Virus record (IMG/VR): IMGVR_UViG_3300009154_000071
Coordinates: 1 to 53,637 of that record
Strand: one strand, 5' to 3'
From: a virus
DNA: 53,637 bases
Below are positions 7,769 to 16,234 of the stretch, piece after piece. A model generated the notes under the pieces. That model did no database searches, was not told the origin of the DNA, and saw nothing but the letters and a program-made list of their open reading frames with translations. The position numbers and the translations under genes are program-made. Positions within the stretch are counted from its first letter, which is position 1. Every line of letters starts with the position of its first letter.

Positions 7769-10057
7769 TCAAACTGCTATCTGTGTTATAAATCTTGAAA
7801 CTAATACTCGGTTGATTTGTCGTGCTTTGTTGAATTTCATAAATGCCTTGGTAAGATTTGTTGTTGTTGCCTTACCTGATACCTCAAACGATTCATCATC
7901 AATTGACAGATCATTACCAGCAGGTAGAATATAGAAAGAATCATAACCTACATTTTTTGATTCAAGGTACTTTTCTTTTTTCAATTTCTTTACGTGTTTT
8001 GTAATCACTTCAATTGTTTGATGATACACACCACGAACCGCATCCAACTCATCATTAAACAAACGGCGTTTCAATGCTGCCTTAGCATTAGAGATTGGTG
8101 TCAAATAGAAACCAACAATCTTGGTACCGGTTGTTTTCTGAAGCCATTCACATATACCTTCACGAACATCATCATCACTTACTTTCAAATTCACTTGCAC
8201 TTTATTTTTCTTATCTACCAGAAAAACGTTTTGACTGGTAGTTGAAAAATAAGTTTTTTTGTCACCATTAGAAGCATGAGCCCAGATTATAGAATCGGCA
8301 TCACCATCATGGACAATTGTAGTATTCACAATGTCAAGGTTATTAATACGGCGAAACTCTTTGATAATTGGTTGCATAGCAATCAATGCTTCTGACAATG
8401 GTGTGTTTGATAATGCATCACACTGTGGACGAAGGAACTTACCTGGTGCACCGTAGCGGTGTGCCCATCCGTCCATCAAACAAAGAATGTTCTTTACTGA
8501 TTTTGAAAATTCTGCGTTGCTCATTTTAGAATTAATCATTTCACGAAGATAAACTTCTGAACAATGAATTTCACCCTCATTTTCAGTAAAGCAACCTGAA
8601 CTGTCACCTTTTACATAGTTACCTTTTTCATCAAAGTCACTATTTCGTTCATTTGGATAATCCATATCACGTAGACCACGGTGATTGCCAAAACCGTATG
8701 CTGTAAAAGGAATATTTACTTTACGGCAGAACATTGCAAGGATAAGAATCTGTTCGTATGATGCCGCAAGGTTACCTGCCATTGAACCAGACTTATCCAA
8801 CAACAACATCATGCCATGCGATTTGCCTTTAGGAACACGCATAATCTTTTTGAAAATACTATCGTCAATCTGGTACTTGTAAATTTTATTTACGTCAATG
8901 TCACCAGTCTCTGACACTTTTGCTTTTGCAAACTTAGATGCCGCCTTACGCATTTCAAATTCTTTTGCTAATAAAGAAATATAACGTTCATTCTTTTTAC
9001 GGAACTCGGTGTACAATTCATTTGCCATATTACTATACGATACGGTGCTATATTGGCCAACAAATGCTTCGGTCAACAATTCTTGAACACGTTTGGCAGG
9101 TGTAACGATACGATCTAGATTAGGTGTAGGAATATTTACATACACATACTCACGTGCCTTAGCTGCAATTAATGATGATTCATTTTTACGGAAGTTATCA
9201 TCAGTTTCGCATGTTGGTTCAAAGTGCTCATCAGTGCCAGTGGATTCTTTATTACGGTTGATGATATCGGACATTTCATCATTTTCATCATCATATTCAC
9301 CGTCATTATCATTTTGTTCTTGGCCTTCACCTTCAGCCTCTTCACCATCTTCATCAAGGTCGCCTTTGGACTTACCTTCATCATCACCTTCACCGTCAGT
9401 TTCGGTATCACCATCACCGTCACCTGTTTCAAAATCATCACCTTGATCAGACTTTTCAAAACTATAATCGTATTCTTCAGATAATAAAATTTCTTTCTGT
9501 TCTTTTTTAGAATAGTTCCAAATCTCACCGGTAACACGAAGAACATCATCCCATGTTTCACATTCTTTAACTTTTTCAATCATCACCAATTCATCTTTGG
9601 TGAATTGAATTTCATGAGTGTAACCAGACTTGGTGAAAATATTCAATCGGTCAATAAATGACATTGTATTAATGTCACGGTCTTGAATACCAAAAAAGTT
9701 GCGCTTCATCAGTTCATTATAACCTTTGATGAATGATGAACGTAGACCTGGATACCGGCGTTTCTGACGCTTCTCAATTCGTGCATCCTCAACCACGTTT
9801 AAGAACCCTTTATAGTTCTTACCCATAGAATGTACTGCATCATGCCAGCCATCAGAAGGAGTATCTAAGGCGTGACCAACTTCATGACCCATCAATAGGT
9901 CATACAGGTCGCCTGACATATCTTCCCAGATAGGACAGTATAGTACACGATTTTTAGGATCAAATGCTGCGGTAGGAATTTTTTGATGTTGTATTGTTAG
10001 ATTCTCGGTCGCCAGTAGTTTGGCCAGACCAGACTTTTGATTTTGAATGTTACTCAT
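7769..10057 (-). CDS. CobT-like VWA protein with zincin motif
   Basis: The 762-residue protein has three parts. The N-terminal region (to about 200) contains a zinc-peptidase-like HEVGH at 58-62, with NVVEDARIE at 87-95 supplying a candidate third ligand. A very acidic Asp/Glu/Gly linker spans about 200-285. The C-terminal half is a von Willebrand A domain with MIDAS motif DKSGS at 421-425 inside LLLDKSGSMAG. This layout resembles CobT and phage VWA partners of MoxR ATPases. It is encoded just before the MoxR/CobS-like ATPase gene, so the two probably form one ATP-driven machine. RBS GGGA precedes ATG 10057 by about 9 nt. Substrate unknown; protease activity is inference from the HExxH motif. 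Confidence 0.85.
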   Translation of the reverse strand: MSNIQNQKSGLAKLLATENLTIQHQKIPTAAFDPKNRVLYCPIWEDMSGDLYDLLMGHEVGHALDTPSDGWHDAVHSMGKNYKGFLNVVEDARIEKRQKRRYPGLRSSFIKGYNELMKRNFFGIQDRDINTMSFIDRLNIFTKSGYTHEIQFTKDELVMIEKVKECETWDDVLRVTGEIWNYSKKEQKEILLSEEYDYSFEKSDQGDDFETGDGDGDTETDGEGDDEGKSKGDLDEDGEEAEGEGQEQNDNDGEYDDENDEMSDIINRNKESTGTDEHFEPTCETDDNFRKNESSLIAAKAREYVYVNIPTPNLDRIVTPAKRVQELLTEAFVGQYSTVSYSNMANELYTEFRKKNERYISLLAKEFEMRKAASKFAKAKVSETGDIDVNKIYKYQIDDSIFKKIMRVPKGKSHGMMLLLDKSGSMAGNLAASYEQILILAMFCRKVNIPFTAYGFGNHRGLRDMDYPNERNSDFDEKGNYVKGDSSGCFTENEGEIHCSEVYLREMINSKMSNAEFSKSVKNILCLMDGWAHRYGAPGKFLRPQCDALSNTPLSEALIAMQPIIKEFRRINNLDIVNTTIVHDGDADSIIWAHASNGDKKTYFSTTSQNVFLVDKKNKVQVNLKVSDDDVREGICEWLQKTTGTKIVGFYLTPISNAKAALKRRLFNDELDAVRGVYHQTIEVITKHVKKLKKEKYLESKNVGYDSFYILPAGNDLSIDDESFEVSGKATTTNLTKAFMKFNKARQINRVLVSRFITQIAV

Positions 10058-10072
10058 TTGACAATCCCGTTA

Positions 10073-10240
10073 TCAGTGAACAACCAGTATATCAGAGGTT
10101 TGGATATCTGTCAACCCGATATCCTCTAATGCCTCGGCAATTATATCTATACCGAATCGTTCTATTGCATTTTTGATATCGGAAACTGCGGCGTAGTATT
10201 CTAACTCTTGCAATTCTGCAAACTGTTGCAAACTTGACAT
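10073..10240 (-). CDS. Small 55-aa protein upstream of the VWA gene
   Basis: An ORF of 55 residues (MSSLQQFAELQELEYY..., ending SDILVVH) starts at ATG 10240 behind an excellent AGGAGAAGAAG ribosome binding site, downstream of its own strong promoter (10269-10297). It is acidic and probably helical, with no recognisable domain. It ends 15 nt before the VWA start, and the promoter for the VWA gene is embedded in its 3' coding half. The strong SD and promoter make it a real gene; function unknown. It might regulate the VWA/AAA pair. Confidence 0.75.
   Translation of the reverse strand: MSSLQQFAELQELEYYAAVSDIKNAIERFGIDIIAEALEDIGLTDIQTSDILVVH
10086..10114 (-). promoter_or_regulatory. Sigma-70 promoter for the VWA gene, inside the 55-aa ORF
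   Basis: TTGACA (10109-10114), 17 nt, TATACT (10086-10091) on the minus strand. A 7-bp inverted repeat (10102-10108 and 10118-10124) puts most of the -35 hexamer in its 9-nt loop, similar in design to the promoters at 6481 and 7726. Confidence 0.82.
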
Positions 10241-10268
10241 CTTCTTCTCCTAATCAATCAATATACGG

Positions 10269-10297
10269 ATTATCGCATAAAAATAGGAGATTGTCAA
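10269..10297 (-). promoter_or_regulatory. Sigma-70 promoter for the 55-aa gene
   Basis: TTGACA (10292-10297), 17 nt, GATAAT (10269-10274) on the minus strand, just after the DUF4338-like gene. The -35 overlaps a direct repeat of TGACAAT spaced 10 nt apart. No clear inverted repeat. Confidence 0.83.
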
Positions 10298-10311
10298 GTA
10301 TTGTCAGATTA

Positions 10312-11643
10312 TTAACGTCCGATCTGGGATAGGTACTTATCCTTCGTTTCTTGCCAATTCATATAAATCAAATCATCAAGGAACAAAATGTCTTTGGATA
10401 CTTTATCTTTTTTCTTTAAAAAACCGATACGACCACGTGCATGTTTCTCTTTCCAAATCTTTACAAGATTTTCATAACTTGAATCAAATTTTTTGACCAA
10501 CCTATCTTCTTTAATTTCTCCACGTAAAAATTCATTTGTGTTTGTGTACAGTTCACTAAAGTAAATACCTCTAGCATGATCTGAACGAATCAATTCTTTT
10601 GGAATTTTCATCTGTGCATAAACAAATTGTAATGAACGATTTTTGTGGTCACGTTTGTATGGTTGACCAGTTGATTTCGTTGCAATATACCATTCAAAGT
10701 ATTTACGTGTGTGTTTGGTTTTTAACCAATCACGAATTAAATAAATTGTTTCCCTCTCAGGTTCATATGATACAGAACCTGCGGTGAATCCCATTTTATT
10801 CCAATAATCTAACCCATCATATTGAGATAATCCACCCACCTTAGTGTTTCCATATAATGATGTAGTTGTAACGCCAACCATAATGTCGCCGTATTGTTCT
10901 TTCCATAAACGTTGAACTTCATCTGAAAGACACAATAAAGATAGAAGTTTACCACCAACATAATTGTAACCTAGTGGTTGTGTTGGTACAATTGATGAAC
11001 CTATACCTGTGTGGTTAATCATACCACCTTGCGTTTTTAGTGTTCTATCCCAACCAATATATTTATCACGTGGCGTCAAGTCAAGAAAGTCGGATGAAAT
11101 TGTAATTACACCAAGATATTTATTTGTCTTATTGTCTTTTACTATGAAGTGAAGATTTCGTCCAATGTTACTGTTATTACGTCCATTTGTAATAAAACTT
11201 TTTAAGGCATTACAACGAATAGATAACTCTTTGTTTCGTTCAATATTATATGATACTACTGAACCATCGATACCTTTTTTGGAACCTTTACTTGAATCGT
11301 CCGTATATTCAAGCACTGGTTCCAAGTCCATGTAATCATCTACAGATTCAGGAATCCAAATATTACTTTTAGCTTCAGCAATATATTTTGCCTGTACAGG
11401 GTCGGCCAGGAAAGTTTCTTCTCCATCGAACAATGTATTTATAGTTTTGCTTGGAAATTTAGTATGAATTTCATGCCATTTTTGGTATAATGTATATTCT
11501 TTAACATCCATTGCAGAAACATATGTTAATTCTTTAATCATACGTTCACGCAAGGCATTTTCATCAACAACAGGCAATGAATCGGAAGGATTTTCTTCTA
11601 AAAATTTTGTCCATTGTACTTCTACATCATCTATTTTGGCCAT
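10312..11643 (-). CDS. DUF4338/DruA-like protein
   Basis: This 443-residue protein contains features I associate with the DUF4338 family, which includes DruA of the Druantia defence system: IGRNLHFIV, YLGVITISSDF, RDKYIGWDRT, then a GGKLLSLLCLSDEVQRLW helix and YGDIMVGVTTTSLYG. The N-terminal 130 residues are variable and the C-terminus is very basic. DUF4338 biochemistry is poorly known. Its start lies inside the 3' end of the peptide deformylase gene (17-nt overlap), so it is co-transcribed with def and 46/47. It could be a counter-defence decoy, a phage defence factor or a DNA-processing enzyme. The family call is from sequence pattern only. Confidence 0.68.
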   Translation of the reverse strand: MAKIDDVEVQWTKFLEENPSDSLPVVDENALRERMIKELTYVSAMDVKEYTLYQKWHEIHTKFPSKTINTLFDGEETFLADPVQAKYIAEAKSNIWIPESVDDYMDLEPVLEYTDDSSKGSKKGIDGSVVSYNIERNKELSIRCNALKSFITNGRNNSNIGRNLHFIVKDNKTNKYLGVITISSDFLDLTPRDKYIGWDRTLKTQGGMINHTGIGSSIVPTQPLGYNYVGGKLLSLLCLSDEVQRLWKEQYGDIMVGVTTTSLYGNTKVGGLSQYDGLDYWNKMGFTAGSVSYEPERETIYLIRDWLKTKHTRKYFEWYIATKSTGQPYKRDHKNRSLQFVYAQMKIPKELIRSDHARGIYFSELYTNTNEFLRGEIKEDRLVKKFDSSYENLVKIWKEKHARGRIGFLKKKDKVSKDILFLDDLIYMNWQETKDKYLSQIGR

Positions 11644-12211
11644 TTTTTGCTTTTCTCACAATTGTTTTTACGGTTTTCTTTTGTTTTTTTCTTGCCATCT
11701 GTAACGCAATTGGTTTGACATAAGTAACAAACTTGATACCGTTTAAGTGATCTAGTTCGTGTAGGAAACATTGAGCACTTACACCTTCAAGTCTACTTTC
11801 TTTAGTATTACCAAACTCATCTGTATATTCTACATCAATCCAGTCTGGTCTGTCAATACTTAAAAATAAACCCGGATAAGAAAGACAACCTTCCTTGTTC
11901 TTAACGGCAGTTTCGGATTTCTTTATTACTTTTGGGTTTATACAAACCATTTGAAATTCGTCCGTACCAATAACAAACATTCTTTCTGATACCCCACATT
12001 GATTGGCAGATAGTCCAATACCACCATATAATTTCATGGTCATCTTCATTCTCTTTGCCAACATTACCATACTTGGACTGGGAAATCCACCTTTATATTC
12101 TGGCATTACAGTAAGTAACATTGGATAATCTTCACCAAACAGTGGTAATGGATCGATCTTTTCGGTTGTTTGTATGCCTGCTGCGGTATCAATCGTTAAT
12201 ATCTCACTCAT
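11627..12211 (-). CDS. def: Peptide deformylase
   Basis: The 194-residue protein has all three deformylase motifs: GIGLSANQ at 64-71, EGCLS at 107-111 (metal ligand Cys109) and HELDH at 151-155 (ligands His151 and His155, catalytic Glu152). It removes the formyl group from nascent proteins. Phage deformylases in marine T4-like phages are thought to favour processing of particular proteins during infection. The C-terminus after about 175 is a Lys/Arg-rich tail (MARKKQKKTVKTIV), unusual for the core enzyme and possibly a ribosome or nucleic-acid contact. Its start overlaps the 3' end of a 55-aa ORF. Confidence 0.93.
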   Translation of the reverse strand: MSEILTIDTAAGIQTTEKIDPLPLFGEDYPMLLTVMPEYKGGFPSPSMVMLAKRMKMTMKLYGGIGLSANQCGVSERMFVIGTDEFQMVCINPKVIKKSETAVKNKEGCLSYPGLFLSIDRPDWIDVEYTDEFGNTKESRLEGVSAQCFLHELDHLNGIKFVTYVKPIALQMARKKQKKTVKTIVRKAKNGQNR

Positions 12212-12371
12212 AATTACACCATCCTTTTGCAGATGTTTCTGCTTCTAATTTATTATCAAAATATTTTTCATCTTGAAACTCAGTAAATATATCATACATC
12301 CATACTCTATATCCACCAAGTGTTCTTGGATAAATTTTAGCAATTCTATTTCCACTTTGATATTCACTCAT
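12204..12371 (-). CDS. Small 55-aa protein between genes 46 and def
   Basis: A 55-residue ORF starts at ATG 12371 (MSEYQSGNRIAKIYPRTLGG) and ends ...KGWCNYE, with its TGA overlapping the def start region by 8 nt. AAGGAT lies about 8 nt upstream. It is aromatic-rich (YRVWMYDIF) and overlaps the end of gene 46 by 4 nt. The tight overlaps at both ends and coding-like composition support a real gene. No family recognised. Confidence 0.72.
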   Translation of the reverse strand: MSEYQSGNRIAKIYPRTLGGYRVWMYDIFTEFQDEKYFDNKLEAETSAKGWCNYE

Positions 12372-14074
12372 TTTACTATCCTTGAAAAATTCTTTACCTT
12401 ATCAAACCGAATTGTATTTGCAAATTTGTCTTGAAGTATATCACCCTTGTGACTAATAACAAATAGGTTTACATCTTCAAGACCATGTAGTATCTTCATC
12501 AATTCTTCTGTACCTGTAGTATCTAAAGACGAATCAAACACTTCATCAAGTATTAACAGATTGGTACTGGATGAGTTCTTTAGCTTGGCAACTGCACGCC
12601 ATGTCAACATCAATGCCATATCAATACGTTGTTTCTCACCTTCAGAGAAGTTATGGTAACTAAAGTCATCACGGTGTCTAGACTTAATTGTTTCTTTAAA
12701 CGACTCATCAAGGTTGAAGTTGACAAAGAAGTCTAATGATGCAAGATACTTATTGACTAACTTGTTTATGATTGGTAAGTATTGCTTGATGATCTTAGTC
12801 TTGATACCTGAATCTCGAAGCAAAGATGCCGCAGTATCATAATAAGATTTCTCTTCAATCAAATTTCTTAGATCATTTTCTGTTGTTGTTATCTGTTCTT
12901 TTAATATCACCAATTCATTTGTATCAGCATCTTCTTGAATGGTGTTTAAGTCTGCAATTTGCTTTTCAAGTTTTGCAATTACTGATTCTAGTCCTGTTTT
13001 GCCAGTTTGTTTTGTTGCAAGTTCAATTCTTACAGTGTGTAATTTTTGTTCTTCTGAGCGTAGAGTTGCCAACAAAGTTTCATGTTCTGATATCTTTGTT
13101 TGAAGTTCTGTTAGACCTGTGGTAAGTTCCTGTTCTTTTGATAATAGTTCGCCCAAGTGCCCTTGCTTAAACTCCATGGTAATGGCCTGCCTACACGTTG
13201 GGCAATCAGCATTGTGTTCATAGAAGCTTCTATCTGTTCCCACTTCGGATATCTTGCTTTCAATTTTAGATTCAATTTTTTTAAGCGCAGTAATCTTTTT
13301 TTCATTTTCAGGAATTTTCTTGCAGACTTCGGTATATACTTCTTTCTGTCGCTCCAGATCGTCAATGTCTCTATGTAAGGTGCGTATGGTTTCTCTGCAA
13401 CTTTGTATCTCACTCTCATATTCTTTTACCTTTGCGTCTTTATCTTCATTAAGTTTATCTTGATACTCTTTCTTCAACTGATACCGTTGTTTGATTAATT
13501 CTATTTCACTTTTCTTGAGTGTAGTGTTCTCTTTGTTGATGCTCATTCTTTCTTTTACCAAACTATTCATAGTAGAAAAAATTTGAATGTCTAACAAGTC
13601 CTCAATAATAGAACGACGATCTGATGCCGATAACTGCATGAATGGCACAAATGATGCCGAACCAAGAATAACAATCTGAGTGAATGATTTATAGTTTAGT
13701 TTGATAATAAATCGTTCTAAGTATTCTTGATAGTCTCTTGATGCAGCATCTTGATTGACTAGAATACCATCTTGGTATATTTCAAAGATATTTGGTTTGA
13801 TACCACGAACTATCTTATACTGTTTATTACCTACACTAAACTCAACCTCAACTACACAATCTTTACCATTGATTGAGTTCAGTAGATTAGGTTTGTTTAC
13901 ATTACGAAATGGTTTGCCAAATAGAGCAAAGCATAACGCATCCAACATGGTTGATTTACCAGAACCATTTTTACCAATAATCAAACTATTAGTATTGGCA
14001 TTCAGTTGTATTTCGGAAAAGTAGTTACCAGTTGAAAGAAGATTCTTCCAACGCAAAGTTTTAAATAGTATCAT
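12368..14074 (-). CDS. 46: Recombination nuclease subunit gp46 (SbcC/Rad50-like)
   Basis: The 568-residue ATPase has Walker A GKNGSGKST at 34-42, long coiled-coil arms from about 175 to 440, a zinc-hook CPTC at 291-294 in the middle, an ABC signature NFSEGEKQR near 475 and Walker B NLLILDEVFDSS after it. With gp47 it forms the T4 Mre11-Rad50-type complex that resects double-strand ends for recombination-dependent replication. Its ATG overlaps the gene 47 stop (ATGA). Length matches T4 gp46 (560 aa). Confidence 0.95.
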   Translation of the reverse strand: MILFKTLRWKNLLSTGNYFSEIQLNANTNSLIIGKNGSGKSTMLDALCFALFGKPFRNVNKPNLLNSINGKDCVVEVEFSVGNKQYKIVRGIKPNIFEIYQDGILVNQDAASRDYQEYLERFIIKLNYKSFTQIVILGSASFVPFMQLSASDRRSIIEDLLDIQIFSTMNSLVKERMSINKENTTLKKSEIELIKQRYQLKKEYQDKLNEDKDAKVKEYESEIQSCRETIRTLHRDIDDLERQKEVYTEVCKKIPENEKKITALKKIESKIESKISEVGTDRSFYEHNADCPTCRQAITMEFKQGHLGELLSKEQELTTGLTELQTKISEHETLLATLRSEEQKLHTVRIELATKQTGKTGLESVIAKLEKQIADLNTIQEDADTNELVILKEQITTTENDLRNLIEEKSYYDTAASLLRDSGIKTKIIKQYLPIINKLVNKYLASLDFFVNFNLDESFKETIKSRHRDDFSYHNFSEGEKQRIDMALMLTWRAVAKLKNSSSTNLLILDEVFDSSLDTTGTEELMKILHGLEDVNLFVISHKGDILQDKFANTIRFDKVKNFSRIVK

Positions 14075-15141
14075 TCAGTTTCGGTATTAAGTGCTTCAAC
14101 ATAAAGTTCACGCATAAGACCTTTAAGTTTATCACTTTCTACATTCAATGTCAAGTTATCAATGTATTTGGAAAGAATTGTCATCGTATCTTCCGCTTGG
14201 TTAATCAAGTCTTGGTCAGAATCAATAGTCAAATCAGTAAAATCTTCAACGATGGAAATGTCAGCAGCACCTACTTTGTATAGATTATCAATTACCATAT
14301 CAAATATAAATGGATTATTTTTGTTTACTACCACAACTTTGACATATGCACCTTCATACACAGAGTAGTCAAATGTTCGGTATTGTTGTGCCATGTTTTC
14401 TAATGAATCATCATAATTTATTTTGAAGAACATGCGATATGGATTCTTGATAAATTCCATTTCACGTGTGTCAGTATCAAAGATATGAAATCCTCTTGGA
14501 TCATTATAATCAATCCAAGTCATTTCATTTGGTGTACCAACGTAGAAGATGTGACCATCATTTGACTTGTGATGAAAATGTCCACTTAAAACGATATCGT
14601 ATTTTGATAGTTTATCTTTTTTAAGTCCACCTTCATGCACATTTACTGCATCCATTTTAAATCCATCAATTTCAAAATGACCAAAACAGATTTCTGATTT
14701 ACTTTGTTTTATCTTGTCAAGGATTTCAACTTCATTATCATCACATATCCAAGGTATGATATCAACATCAATCCCGTCAAAGTTAAATGTAGTAAAAGAA
14801 TCACATACAGTAACGTTATCATACTCGTTTAGAAGTAATTGTGATGAGTTAACCTGTAAGGTGTTTTTGAATGCGACATCATGGTTTCCCAACAGTGTAA
14901 TGAACTGTATACCATATTCTTGTAATTTCTCGAAGAAATATTTACGGCACAGATACAGTGAGTTGAAGTTAATAAACTTCCTACGGTCGAAAAGATCACC
15001 AAGTTGTACAACGGTAGTAACATTGTGATCATTTAGATAAGGGAAAAATACGTTCGTATAGAACTTCTCCACGTATTTATGGAAATCTAAAGAGTCACCT
15101 CTCATTCCGAAATGAGTATCGCCAAGTATGCATATTTTCAT
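14071..15141 (-). CDS. 47: Recombination nuclease subunit gp47 (SbcD/Mre11-like)
   Basis: The 356-residue protein is a calcineurin-like metallophosphoesterase with the full motif series: GDTHFG (Asp8, His10), GDLFDRR, LLGNHD, FGHFEIDG and SGHFHHK. It is the nuclease partner of gp46 and matches T4 gp47 (339 aa). Gene order is 55-HNH-47-46. It starts 2 nt after the stop codon of the HNH gene with no clear ribosome binding site, so its translation may be coupled. Confidence 0.95.
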   Translation of the reverse strand: MKICILGDTHFGMRGDSLDFHKYVEKFYTNVFFPYLNDHNVTTVVQLGDLFDRRKFINFNSLYLCRKYFFEKLQEYGIQFITLLGNHDVAFKNTLQVNSSQLLLNEYDNVTVCDSFTTFNFDGIDVDIIPWICDDNEVEILDKIKQSKSEICFGHFEIDGFKMDAVNVHEGGLKKDKLSKYDIVLSGHFHHKSNDGHIFYVGTPNEMTWIDYNDPRGFHIFDTDTREMEFIKNPYRMFFKINYDDSLENMAQQYRTFDYSVYEGAYVKVVVVNKNNPFIFDMVIDNLYKVGAADISIVEDFTDLTIDSDQDLINQAEDTMTILSKYIDNLTLNVESDKLKGLMRELYVEALNTETE

Positions 15142-15142
15142 A

Positions 15143-15670
15143 TTAAATTAAATCAACAAATGTTGCTGGGTTTTCTTCTATTAATTTTTTTCTTTGTAAA
15201 TCTTGAATAATACCTTTTTCTATTTTATCAATTGCAGAATAAACAGTTCCAACACCAATTCGTAATTTTCTTGCAATGGCTTTGATACCCATACCGTCAT
15301 CTCTCATAGTTTCAATTCTCTCATAAATATCAAAATTAAGTTTAGTAGGTCGTCCTATCGTAACACCATTCTCCTTTGCTCGTAATTGGCCTTCTTTAAT
15401 TAAAGTTCCTAATTTTGCTTTTTGAAACTTGACAATACCATGAAGTATATTATGGTGAAAAGAGCAGACGGTTAATTCACCATCATCAGAAATTATTCCT
15501 TGATCGAATAGAAAAGCAAAAACTTCCATCGAGTCACATTCTTTTAATGGCTTATTACCATCATACCTCTTTATTTTTTTCCTACTAATACCTGTAAGTA
15601 TTACAGGTTCAATATGATGCTGTTGAAGGTCTGTAGTAATTCCACAAACTGCACAAAATTCTAATTTCAT
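15143..15670 (-). CDS. HNH endonuclease with resolvase-type HTH
   Basis: The 175-residue protein combines an N-terminal HNH-like zinc domain (C6xxC9, His18-His19, then C69 with His72-His73 in VCSFHHNILHG) and a C-terminal DNA-binding domain (GRPTKL, then GMGIKAIARKLRIGVGTVYSAI at about 130-150) like the HTH of serine recombinases. This pairing is typical of free-standing phage homing endonucleases. It lies between genes 55 and 47, two conserved core genes, which fits an invading homing gene. No intron is visible, so it would be an intronless, intergenic homing element. Weak SD. Confidence 0.78.
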   Translation of the reverse strand: MKLEFCAVCGITTDLQQHHIEPVILTGISRKKIKRYDGNKPLKECDSMEVFAFLFDQGIISDDGELTVCSFHHNILHGIVKFQKAKLGTLIKEGQLRAKENGVTIGRPTKLNFDIYERIETMRDDGMGIKAIARKLRIGVGTVYSAIDKIEKGIIQDLQRKKLIEENPATFVDLI

Positions 15671-15693
15671 AATAATATTAATCTCAAAAATTA

Positions 15694-16233
15694 CTATTCT
15701 ACATCATCTTGTAAGAAAGATTCAAGCCCTTCCGACTTCTTTGCCTTTTTCTTTTTCTTATTCTCTTCAAAATTAAAGATGAATTCGGAAATATTGTCAT
15801 ACAGTTCAAACTGTTTCATGTTACCATTTTCATCTTCAAACATCTCACCTTCATCAAGTAACCCAAACTGTTGAGTAGCTTTATACTTTACATATAATTG
15901 TTTCTTTTCTTTCATAATTCTACGAAGGAAAGCGTAGTAAATTATCTGAGTAAAGTATGCAAATGGGTTCTTTGATTTGTCTGGATCAAAATTACGAAAA
16001 TACATGATGCAATTCTCTACACCATCAGAAATCATCTCATCACGATAAGTATATGAGATAAAGTTTGGTTTGCGGGATAGATGTTCAGCAATTTTTAGAA
16101 AACATTCACCAATATAATTTGGTACTTTTGGTTCAGGTTTATCATTCTTCTCTGCTTCTACACAATCACTTTTATATTTAATTAACGCAGCAAGAAAATC
16201 GGCATTATTAACGTAGTGGTTATTGGTTGCCAT
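15694..16233 (-). CDS. 55: Late transcription sigma factor gp55
   Basis: The 179-residue protein (T4: 185) matches gp55: MATNNHYVNNADFLAALIKYK at the N-terminus, a conserved core RKPNFISYTYRDEMISDGVENC, then the FDPDKSKNPFAYFTQIIYYAFLRRI sigma-2-like helix that recognises the late -10 box. I chose ATG 16233 because earlier in-frame codons would read back into the methyltransferase gene; the chosen ATG follows that gene's stop. The C-terminal GLESFLQDD matches the region that in T4 contacts the gp45 clamp. Late promoters matching this factor are visible in the structural region. Confidence 0.93.
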   Translation of the reverse strand: MATNNHYVNNADFLAALIKYKSDCVEAEKNDKPEPKVPNYIGECFLKIAEHLSRKPNFISYTYRDEMISDGVENCIMYFRNFDPDKSKNPFAYFTQIIYYAFLRRIMKEKKQLYVKYKATQQFGLLDEGEMFEDENGNMKQFELYDNISEFIFNFEENKKKKKAKKSEGLESFLQDDVE

Positions 16234-16234
16234 T

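Noticed and set aside
9093-9446. 117-aa Ser-rich ORF on the plus strand
   Set aside because: Antisense of the acidic Asp/Glu linker of the VWA protein; composition is explained by codon bias.
7769-10057. CobT as cobalamin synthesis enzyme
   Set aside because: Only the VWA and AAA+ parts resemble cobaltochelatase subunits. No CobN or other B12 gene is nearby, and the HEVGH region points to a different role.
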